Positions 58,815 to 64,000 of a stretch of DNA of 64,000 nucleotides are shown piece by piece. The translations under genes and the position numbers were made by a program. The notes under the pieces were generated by a model. That model saw only the letters and a program-made list of their open reading frames with translations, made no database searches and was not told where the DNA came from. The stretch is taken from contig NZ_JAEMHK010000002.1 of NCBI RefSeq assembly GCF_016458235.1, positions 392,952-456,951 of the forward strand, read 5' to 3'. The first letter of the stretch is position 1. Each line of letters begins with the position of its first letter. Source of the stretch: Geomonas propionica (GTDB lineage: Bacteria; Desulfobacterota; Desulfuromonadia; Geobacterales; Geobacteraceae).

Positions 58815-58913
58815 TCGAAAAGCTACCACGAGAGCCCCCCTCCCTGCCGGCAGCGACGCCCTATGCCGGGATAGTGCGGTCCTGACGACAAAAACCTGCG
58901 CCGCAACCCATTG

Positions 58914-58942
58914 TTGACAAAAATCACTATAGTTATTATGCA
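58914..58942 (+). promoter_or_regulatory. Sigma70-like promoter of the PilZ gene
   Basis: TTGACA (58914-58919) is followed after 17 bases by TATGCA (58937-58942). It lies 58 bases before the PilZ start. The 314-base spacer between prs and this gene holds only these two divergent promoters. Confidence 0.5.
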
Positions 58943-59000
58943 TCGTGGACGATAAGAACCCTGCCGAACAACACGGATGTGTGCGAGGAGGATCACCAGA

Positions 59001-59414
59001 ATGGAACAGCGGCGTTTTCACCGGGTCACGTACAGCGCCCCCGGAGAACTGGTTCACCATGACATTAAATATCGTTGCCGCCTGGAAAACGTCAGCCTGC
59101 GCGGCGCCCTGATCAGCGCCAACGAGTGCCTGATGGTGCCTGTCAACGAATCATGCAGGCTCACCGTCCCGCTGGAGCCGGGGCAAGAGCCCCTGACCAT
59201 CACGGTCTGCGTGGTGCACTGCTTCTTCTCCATGGTTGGTGTGAAATTCATCGGGTTTGCCGGCGACTCGGAACTGAGACTGCTCGAATTGCTCAGGCGA
59301 CAGACTTCGGAGCCGGACACGCTGATCAAGGAATGGGAAAGTCTGAGGGGGGAGAGTAGCGCCACCGAGGAACAATGCCCCAGTATCCCGGAACCGGCGG
59401 TCGCGACCTTCTGA
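59001..59414 (+). CDS. PilZ-domain protein
   Basis: 137 residues. The PilZ c-di-GMP-binding motifs are visible: RRFHRV near the N-terminus (RxxxR), then NVSLRGALIS (D/NxSxxG) at about residues 30-40. The rest is a beta-barrel (LTITVCVVHCFFSMVGVKFI). The C-terminal 30 residues are acidic and likely disordered. It is a single-domain c-di-GMP receptor; the target is unknown. It lies near two cyclic dinucleotide riboswitches. The start at 59001 has GAGGAGG upstream; the eight-codon extension is not used. Confidence 0.85.
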   Translation: MEQRRFHRVTYSAPGELVHHDIKYRCRLENVSLRGALISANECLMVPVNESCRLTVPLEPGQEPLTITVCVVHCFFSMVGVKFIGFAGDSELRLLELLRRQTSEPDTLIKEWESLRGESSATEEQCPSIPEPAVATF

Positions 59415-59436
59415 TCGCCACCGCACTGCGCCCGGT

Positions 59437-59808
59437 TCAATGCTTGGTGGGGCTGATTTCGGAATCCTTGGGGATGCGCCTCTCGTAGGGAAGGCAGCTG
59501 TTGATATTGAGCACTTCTTCGGCCAAGGCAAGGCTCTTGTACCGCAGCGAAACCTGTTCCAGCTTATCCTTTAAACGCAGCAGAACATCGATGCTCTCGG
59601 TTTTGGCGTATTCGTTGTACAACTGCATCACTTCCAGGAACACCGCATCGAGCGACTCATCCAGCGAAAGTTCCCGGCCTGGTTCCGGCGCCGTCACTTC
59701 CGAACCTTCCTTGTCCCGATTTTGACGCACCTCGTCTCTGAAGCGCCCCAAAGCGATTCTGTCGATCTTGTACTTGGCGTTGCCGATTTCAAGGATGCTT
59801 CTAACCAT
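59437..59808 (-). CDS. Hypothetical helical protein, 123 residues
   Basis: 123 residues with GGAGAGGG before the ATG. It is predicted helical with a central acidic heptad-like region (LDAVFLEVMQLYNEYAKTES, then LLRLKDKLEQVSLRY). No signal peptide or membrane segment. Family unknown. It is convergent with the PilZ gene, which ends 22 bases away. It could be a small coiled-coil regulator, which is a guess. Confidence 0.6.
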   Translation of the reverse strand: MVRSILEIGNAKYKIDRIALGRFRDEVRQNRDKEGSEVTAPEPGRELSLDESLDAVFLEVMQLYNEYAKTESIDVLLRLKDKLEQVSLRYKSLALAEEVLNINSCLPYERRIPKDSEISPTKH

Positions 59809-59966
59809 GCCCTCTCCCGGTACAGCTCAAAATCATTAAATGCGGATGGCGCAACGACCGCCTCCATGCTGTATGACTTCGGCAACTACACGGGAAACTT
59901 TAGTGTTTTTGACAAAAACGCCTGCCTGTAATCAAAAGGAAACGGCCGTGTCTTAAAAAACCTTCC

Positions 59967-59995
59967 TTGACAGGGTTCTTGCCTTGAGCTATCGT
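59967..59995 (+). promoter_or_regulatory. Sigma70-like promoter of riboswitch 1 transcript
   Basis: TTGACA (59967-59972) with TATCGT (59990-59995) after 17 bases, about 30 bases before the riboswitch aptamer. The -10 is imperfect. Confidence 0.6.
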
Positions 59996-60023
59996 TCCAC
60001 CAAATTTTCCGACTCCCACATAC

Positions 60024-60105
60024 GATAGACGATAATACTAAACCATCCGCGAGGATGGGACGGAAAGCCTACAGGGTCTCCCCGAGACAGCCGGGTCGCC
60101 GAAAT
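60024..60105 (+). ncRNA. GEMM-I riboswitch (GEMM-Ib, probably 3',3'-cGAMP), copy 1
   Basis: The aptamer core reads ACTAAACCATCCGCGAGGAT, then GGGACGGAAAGCCTACAGGG, then CCCCGAGACAGCCGGGTCGCC. These are the P2 stem with GNRA loop, the conserved GGAAAGCC with the intercalating A (A47 in Vc2 numbering), and the P3/receptor. Aligning with Vc2 (A18-G19-G20-G21-C22-AAACC), position 20 is A instead of G in this copy (A-U-A-C-U-AAACC). A20 is the signature of the GEMM-Ib switches of Geobacter, which bind cyclic AMP-GMP rather than c-di-GMP. A regulated terminator overlaps its 3' end. Confidence 0.9.
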
Positions 60106-60135
60106 ATCACATAGATATTCGGTCCCGGCTTTTTT
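60090..60135 (+). terminator. Riboswitch 1 expression platform (terminator)
   Basis: The 3' side of the aptamer (GCCGGGTCGCCGAAATAT, from 60090) pairs with ATATTCGGTCCCGGC (to 60129), followed by TTTTTT. Formation of the aptamer would prevent the terminator, so ligand should turn the downstream genes on. Confidence 0.85.
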
Positions 60136-60219
60136 ATTGCCCAAAATCCAGCCACCCTTTCCGTCCCAACTCGGCTATGACAGAACGACGAGAAGGCTGA
60201 TACACCAGGAGGAACTGAC

Positions 60220-60498
60220 ATGAACATAAGAGCGTTACTGAGCACCGTGGCGGCTGGAGCGGCTTTATGCCTACTCGGCGCCGCAACCACACCGGCGCAG
60301 GCTGGCTCCCTCGGCGTCAACATCAACCTGAATGGGTATCTGCCCGCTCCTCCGGGAGTGCACGTCTATTACGATTCCGGCCGCCCCTACTACGTGGAAA
60401 ACCGCCATAGGGTTTACCTGAAAGAAAAGGATCACCACGAAAAAGAGCACCACGACAACGGCAAGAAAAAAGGGCACAAGAAACACCACAAGGACTAA
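60220..60498 (+). CDS. Small secreted protein with His/Lys-rich tail
   Basis: 92 residues. Residues 1-28 form a signal peptide (STVAAGAALCLLGAATTPAQ, cleavage near AQA-G). The mature part has a Tyr/Pro-rich middle (PPGVHVYYDSGRPYYVEN) and a highly charged tail with His pairs and Lys runs (DHHEKEHHDNGKKKGHKKHH), which could bind metal or a polyanion. It is the first gene after riboswitch 1 and starts 85 bases after the terminator; AGGAGG is present. Family unknown. It looks like the small surface proteins under cGAMP control in Geobacter, but that is inference. Confidence 0.75.
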   Translation: MNIRALLSTVAAGAALCLLGAATTPAQAGSLGVNINLNGYLPAPPGVHVYYDSGRPYYVENRHRVYLKEKDHHEKEHHDNGKKKGHKKHHKD

Positions 60499-60530
60499 AT
60501 CTATCAGAGGGTAAAAGGGAGGGTAGCGTT

Positions 60531-61475
60531 ATGCGAAACACGACTGTTGCCTTTAGATCCGTCATTATCGCTCTTGGCGCCATTATCGCCATCATGGTCT
60601 ACCTCGGAGGTTGCGGTGGCGGTGGCGGCGGTGCCAGCACCGGAACTCTGAAACTCGCAATAACCGACAAGCCAAGCGACGACTTCAAGCACCTGTTCAT
60701 TTCCATTAAAGAGATCAGGGTGGTGCCGGCCGGCCATGAAAACGCCGCCGACAATGATCCGGCTCTCCCCGTTCTAGCCAAATTCAACCCGGGCGAACGA
60801 AAGATAGACATTATGACCCTACCTTTGATCCAGCAAGCTCTCGGGGAGGTCGTATTGCCGGTGGGGATCTACAGCCAAATCCGTCTGGTCCTGTACCCGA
60901 ACCCGAACGGCAACCAGGATCCAGTCAACTACCTCACACTGCAGAGCGACCCGAATGATACCAAGATTCCCCTTACCACCCCAAGTTCTCAGCAATCGGG
61001 GCTTAAGATTCTTGGCCCCATTGATGTGAAGGCCGGCGTCATCAATGCAGTGATGATCGACTTCGACCCCAATACGGCGGTAGTAAAACGCGGCAACAGC
61101 AACGAGTACAACCTGAAACCCACCGGCATCAGGATGATTCAGATGGCCAACGTCCTCGAGGATTTCGGATCCATCATCGGCAATGTCAGTAACGCATTCC
61201 AGCATTGGAGCAGTGCGACCGTATCCATAAAGCGCCGAGGCACCATCAATGACACAGACCCCATTGCCGCCGGCAGGATCTTTGCGACTTACACCAGCGG
61301 CAAATGGCAAGCCCCCTTCTCCGCATTCGTGCCGCCCAGCGACCCGAATGATCCAGAATCACGCTATAAGGCCTTCATAAATGCCAACGGCTTCGTGCTC
61401 TACTCCTCCGCCGCAGTTCGGGTTGTGAAGCAACAGGCAACAGACTTAGGGGAAATTGTCCTCGTTCCGCAATAG
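60531..61475 (+). CDS. DUF4382-domain lipoprotein
   Basis: 314 residues. A lipobox (YLGGC) ends the N-terminal hydrophobic stretch at about residue 28, followed by a Gly run. The next 150 residues match DUF4382 (TGTLKLAITDKPSDDFKHLF, ISIKEIRVV, LPVGIYSQIRLVLYPNPNG). Such domains occur in surface and metal-reducing contexts; the function is unknown. The last 90 residues look like another beta domain. It lies 33 bases after the small secreted gene, so it is under the same riboswitch. Confidence 0.85.
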   Translation: MRNTTVAFRSVIIALGAIIAIMVYLGGCGGGGGGASTGTLKLAITDKPSDDFKHLFISIKEIRVVPAGHENAADNDPALPVLAKFNPGERKIDIMTLPLIQQALGEVVLPVGIYSQIRLVLYPNPNGNQDPVNYLTLQSDPNDTKIPLTTPSSQQSGLKILGPIDVKAGVINAVMIDFDPNTAVVKRGNSNEYNLKPTGIRMIQMANVLEDFGSIIGNVSNAFQHWSSATVSIKRRGTINDTDPIAAGRIFATYTSGKWQAPFSAFVPPSDPNDPESRYKAFINANGFVLYSSAAVRVVKQQATDLGEIVLVPQ

Positions 61476-61490
61476 CAGCGCCAGTCACAA

Positions 61491-61520
61491 TCCGGTCCTC
61501 CCCGCCCGGTGAGGACCGGA
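61491..61520. terminator. Hairpin after the DUF4382 gene
   Basis: TCCGGTCCTC (61491-61500) pairs perfectly with GAGGACCGGA (61511-61520) around CCCGCCCGGT. No U-tract. It separates the DUF4382 gene from the hemerythrin gene. Confidence 0.5.
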
Positions 61521-61548
61521 TGCACTAAAATTGAGGGAGATGAAGTGT

Positions 61549-61950
61549 ATGCCTATAATTGAATGGAAAGACTGTTATGTGGTCGGCATACAGGAGATTG
61601 ATCAACACCACCAGAGCCTGGTGCAGTATCTCAACAAAACCTATGATCACTTCCGGGAGGGGCACCAACTGGACCCCTCCGTGCTTGAGATCCTCATTGA
61701 CTATTCGATGCAGCACTTCGGCTGCGAAGAGCGTTGGATGGAGAACTCGTCATACCCGAAGCTTGGGCCGCACAAAGAGGAGCACCGGCAGTTCCGGACC
61801 AAGATCTCGCAACTGAAGAAGAAACAGGAGCTCGACACCAAAGCGTCCGTCGAGCTCCTCTGGTTTCTCTGTAACTGGGTCACCCACCACATACGCGAAA
61901 CCGATGCCGATTTCGGCAGGTACCTGAGCACCCAGTCCCGACACGGCTGA
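61549..61950 (+). CDS. Bacteriohemerythrin
   Basis: 133 residues. MPIIEWKDCYVVGIQEIDQH is the typical start; iron ligands lie in QEIDQHHQSL, MQHFGCEERWM, HKEEHRQF and THHIRETD. The protein binds O2 via a di-iron centre, either sensing or delivering it. Free hemerythrins are common in Geobacter. The start at 61549 follows GGGAGATG. Riboswitch 2 begins shortly after the stop. Confidence 0.93.
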   Translation: MPIIEWKDCYVVGIQEIDQHHQSLVQYLNKTYDHFREGHQLDPSVLEILIDYSMQHFGCEERWMENSSYPKLGPHKEEHRQFRTKISQLKKKQELDTKASVELLWFLCNWVTHHIRETDADFGRYLSTQSRHG

Positions 61951-61959
61951 CGACGACAT

Positions 61960-62036
61960 AACGACAATACTCAACCATCCGCGAGGATGGGGCGGAAAGC
62001 CTACAGGGTCTCCCCGAGACAGCCGGGTTGCCGAAT
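61960..62036 (+). ncRNA. GEMM-I riboswitch (GEMM-Ib, probably 3',3'-cGAMP), copy 2
   Basis: The aptamer is almost identical to copy 1: AATACTCAACCATCCGCGAG, GATGGGGCGGAAAGCCTACA, GGGTCTCCCCGAGACAGCC, GGGTTGCCG. Position 20 (Vc2 numbering) is again A, with the GGAAAGCC motif kept. One A of the AAACC run is changed to C (CUCAACC), which differs from copy 1. It starts about ten bases after the hemerythrin stop. I see no separate promoter, so it may read through from upstream. Confidence 0.88.
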
Positions 62037-62067
62037 ATCATCAGATACTCGGCAACTCGGCTTTTTT
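62022..62067 (+). terminator. Riboswitch 2 expression platform (terminator)
   Basis: GCCGGGTTGCCGAATAT (62022-62038) pairs with ATACTCGGCAACTCGGC (62045-62061), with two G-U pairs, and is followed by TTTTTT. Like copy 1, it should be blocked by ligand-bound aptamer. Confidence 0.88.
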
Positions 62068-62179
62068 GTTTCTTCCGGTCTTGGCTGAGGAATAAAATGG
62101 GAGTTAGTGGATCGCTGATGAGATTGGCGATTTTCCAGTTGTGCAGCATTGAACAGTCACCACGCAGCCCTGAACGAGC

Positions 62180-62225
62180 CCTCGCGTCCTCCCCTTTGTG
62201 AAGGGGAGACAGAGGGGATCTGCTT
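62180..62225. repeat. Palindrome CCTCCCCTTTGTGAAGGGGAG in the SYLF leader
   Basis: CCTCCCCTTTGTGAAGGGGAG with AGGGGATCTGCTT, similar to 50485-50515. It is inside the leader between riboswitch 2 and the SYLF gene. Confidence 0.6.
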
Positions 62226-62265
62226 TATTTACTCAAATCGATCGACACAGAGGAGGACAAACCAT

Positions 62266-62931
62266 ATGAAAACGATGAAGCTTCTGGCGGCAGCCGTCGC
62301 CGCTGTCCTAATGGCAGTTTCAGTCTCCCCGGCCTATGCCGGCAAGGAGTCGACAAAAATCGAGGACTGCATCGAAGTCGTCAAGGCGATCAAGGCGATC
62401 CCCGAAGAAGGCATCCCCCCGATGCTGTTGAAGAACGCACAGGGCGTCATGATCATCCCGGAGGTAATTAAAGTCGGCTTCGTGGTCGGCGGCAGGTACG
62501 GCACCGGAGTCCTCACCGTGCGCGACGAGAAGGGGAACTGGAGCGACCCCGTGTTCGTCAAGATCGCCGGCGGCAGTCTGGGGTGGCAGATCGGCGCTGA
62601 GTCGACCGATCTCATCCTGGTCTTCAAAACCAAGAAGAGCGTGGACGGCGTTCTCAGGGGCAAGTACACCCTGGGTGCCGACGCTTCCGTCGCCGCAGGC
62701 CCGGTAGGGAGAAGCGCCGAGGGATTGACCGACGTTACACTAAAAAGCGAGATCCTTTCCTATTCGCGCAGTCGCGGTCTCTTCGCGGGTGTCGCCCTTA
62801 ACGGCGCCGCGCTGATGATCGACGACGAGGCCAACGGCGCCTACTACGGCAACCTCGACCCGAGGGCCATCGCTGCCGGCGAGGCCGCCAAACGGACCCC
62901 GGAAATAAAGCAGCTGCTCGACCTGCTTTAA
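62266..62931 (+). CDS. Secreted SYLF-domain (Ysc84-type) protein
   Basis: 221 residues. Residues 1-25 are a signal peptide (KLLAAAVAAVLMAVSVSPAY). The SYLF/Ysc84 domain is clear: LKNAQGVMIIPEVIKVGFVV, GGRYGTGVLTVRDEKGNWSD, PVFVKIAGGSLGWQIG, SRSRGLFAGVALNGAALMID. Such domains bind phosphoinositides in eukaryotes; bacterial roles are unknown. AGGAGGAC precedes the ATG. It is downstream of riboswitch 2, which probably controls it. The longer frame upstream passes through the repeat and is not used. Confidence 0.92.
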   Translation: MKTMKLLAAAVAAVLMAVSVSPAYAGKESTKIEDCIEVVKAIKAIPEEGIPPMLLKNAQGVMIIPEVIKVGFVVGGRYGTGVLTVRDEKGNWSDPVFVKIAGGSLGWQIGAESTDLILVFKTKKSVDGVLRGKYTLGADASVAAGPVGRSAEGLTDVTLKSEILSYSRSRGLFAGVALNGAALMIDDEANGAYYGNLDPRAIAAGEAAKRTPEIKQLLDLL

Positions 62932-62950
62932 ATACCCATTCCGCTAAAAA

Positions 62951-62976
62951 GCCGCCCCTTCAGTGGGGCGGCATTT
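62951..62976 (+). terminator. Intrinsic terminator of the SYLF gene
   Basis: GCCGCCCC (62951-62958) pairs with GGGGCGGC (62965-62972), followed by ATTTTG. It is 20 bases after the stop. Confidence 0.88.
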
Positions 62977-63173
62977 TGTGCCAGGCATCCCATAAAACGT
63001 TCATTGGCTCAAGAATTCTCAGATTTAATATGCTCCCTGCCCTAGTCATATTCTGGTGTTACCTCCCCTCTCGCTTAATGAAGCAGAAACCGGCTATACA
63101 ACGGCACTTCCGGCACTAAAATGGACCGCGACTTTGTTTGCCGGCTCTAACCTGTCGCAGCAAGGAGGCCTCT

Positions 63174-63542
63174 ATGTCGTACGTTAAAATCGTAGCTGAG
63201 GTGAGAGGAAGAGACACCGAATTCCTTAGCTTACTTAACCGCACAGCCAGAGGGTTGGGCACTTTGGGCCTATACAGAAACGGCCCGATCCCCCTGGAAA
63301 CCTTCCAACAAGCCCTGGATGCGTACGGAGCTGCGCATGAGGGAGGCAAAACCGGTAATCGCGCAGAGATCTTAAAGCGCAACAACGCTCGCAATGTGGC
63401 CACGGAGATGTTCAGGAAGATCGTTTCCTTCCTGCAGTCGGTGGCGACGGAGGAGGACATTCCGTCTCTGGTACAAGCTGGTTTCAACGCCTATACCCCA
63501 AAGTTTCGCAGGAAAACGGTGGTAGCGCCAGCTGCAGGCTGA
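63174..63542 (+). CDS. Hypothetical protein, 122 residues
   Basis: 122 residues. AAGGAGG lies before the ATG at 63174. No signal peptide. The middle has conserved-looking phrases (LNRTARGLGTLGLYRNGPIP) and a helical end with basic tail (FNAYTPKFRRKTVV). I do not recognise the family. It stands alone downstream of the SYLF gene and upstream of the tandem array. Confidence 0.65.
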   Translation: MSYVKIVAEVRGRDTEFLSLLNRTARGLGTLGLYRNGPIPLETFQQALDAYGAAHEGGKTGNRAEILKRNNARNVATEMFRKIVSFLQSVATEEDIPSLVQAGFNAYTPKFRRKTVVAPAAG

Positions 63543-63760
63543 CAAGACGTAAAACTCGACAGGTTACCAGCCAACTGATTCATGGTTGTACATGATCATC
63601 TCCCCCGTAGGACCACCATGCTCCACGGGGGCCATTTCCCTCTCAGGCCGTGACTCCCCCGCCATCGTGCCGGTCCCCAAATATGCGCTACTCCTCGCCG
63701 CCTTCAATCCAACACTTCGGCTCCCGCGCGGGCTACCTCAATATCGAGGTGAAGGCCTAA
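63543..63760. other. Gene-poor spacer before the 21-bp array
   Basis: No convincing gene. A minus-strand frame that is open through the 21-bp array closes at 63738-63740. A short plus-strand frame (25 codons, ending GYLNIEVKA at 63760) has no ribosome binding site and is not called. Confidence 0.4.
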
Positions 63761-64000
63761 CTAAAGTGCGAAGGCCATCACCTAAAGTGCGAAGGTCATC
63801 ACCTAAAGTGTGAAGGTCATCACCCAAAGTGCGAAGGTCATCACCTAAAGTGCAAAGGTCATCACCTAAAGTGCGAAGGTCATCACCTAAAGTGCGAAGG
63901 TCATCACCTAAAGTGCGAAGGTCATCACCTAAAGTGCGAAGGTCATCACCTAAAGTGCGAAGGTCATCACCTAAAGTGCGAAGGTCATCACCTAAAGTGC
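63761..64000. repeat. 21-bp direct tandem repeat array, at least 11 units, continues beyond the window
   Basis: Units of CTAAAGTGCGAAGGTCATCAC begin at 63761, 63782, 63803, and every 21 bases to 63971, with a partial unit at 63992. Six distal units are identical; the first and third to fifth each differ by one base (GGCC, TGTG, CCAA, TGCA). On the minus strand the frame stays open through all units, encoding a heptad GDDLRTL with single changes (Arg to His, Arg to Cys, Asp to Gly) until TGA at 63740. On the plus strand one unit contains a stop. It may be the C-terminal repeat of a minus-strand gene or a non-coding satellite. Confidence 0.9.

Noticed and set aside
58687..59000. tRNA gene near prs, as found in some relatives
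   Set aside because: No cloverleaf or CCA-type 3' end could be drawn; only two divergent promoters are seen.
60024..60105. Canonical c-di-GMP-I riboswitch
   Set aside because: The overall fold matches, but A at Vc2 position 20 points to the cGAMP-binding subtype; c-di-GMP binding is not excluded.
63586..63813. Short plus-strand frame running into the 21-bp array
   Set aside because: No ribosome binding site; it ends at a TGA created by one variant repeat unit.
63761..64000. CRISPR array
   Set aside because: Units are contiguous 21-bp copies without spacers, so it is a tandem repeat.

Overview
This window looks like chromosome from a Geobacteraceae bacterium (Geobacter / Geomonas / Citrifermentans type; Desulfuromonadia). 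The support is a GC-rich sequence, c-type cytochrome and DUF4382/CFI-box surface proteins, a Leu T-box in front of leuA, and two GEMM-I riboswitches carrying the A20 signature known from the cyclic AMP-GMP (3',3'-cGAMP) switches of Geobacter. No rRNA, tRNA, CRISPR array, insertion sequence or prophage gene was recognised. This taxonomic call is inference from content; no database search was run.

Layout. 1-9412 (minus): a cell-surface operon with a DUF11 secreted protein, a 2010-residue DUF11/SdrB/beta-barrel/OmpA protein, a membrane-anchored FecR-domain protein and the N-terminal part of a membrane sensor cut by the window edge. 9529-20533: a housekeeping and hydrolase block with TldD, a membrane C13 (legumain-like) peptidase, type II DAHP synthase, PepA, an endonuclease/phosphatase plus phospholipase D pair, an M16 protease and a P460-type cytochrome. 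20660-25050 (minus): a carotenoid-biosynthesis-type membrane protein, MlaD, MlaE and a WPFF-repeat envelope protein. 25327-28869: leuD and leuC, a LOG-family protein and a cold-shock protein. 29071-31403 (minus): a CFI-box metalloprotease with a small secreted partner.

31726-39463 (minus) is a branched-chain amino acid and phospholipid block: T-box-leuA, pssA, psd, ilvH, ilvB, ilvD. 39618-47389 (minus) is the conserved translation/lipid cluster rpsB-tsf / pyrH-frr-uppS-cdsA-dxr-rseP-tsaB. 47631-50354 holds divergent ilvY and ilvC with an operator-like palindrome between them, so leuA, leuC, leuD, ilvB, ilvH, ilvC and ilvD all lie within 25 kb. 50532-52952 has a lipase-like hydrolase, an OB-fold secreted protein and a small orphan. 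53056-58686 (minus) holds two conserved clusters: rpsF-rpsR-DUF2232-rplI and prs-rplY-pth-ychF.

59001-63542 is an accessory/signalling region. It has a PilZ protein, then riboswitch 1 ahead of a His/Lys-rich secreted protein, a DUF4382 lipoprotein and a bacteriohemerythrin. Riboswitch 2 follows, ahead of a SYLF-domain secreted protein. Both switches end in a terminator that re-uses the 3' side of the aptamer, so ligand-dependent read-through (ON) is expected. The window ends in a 21-bp tandem repeat array of at least 11 units.

Throughout the intergenic spaces there are dispersed palindromic elements of at least three sequence families. The observations most worth following are the paired riboswitches, a likely ATC start codon for cdsA, the surface DUF11/OmpA operon, the MlaE-MlaD locus that has a repeat protein where an ATPase is expected, and the terminal 21-bp array.
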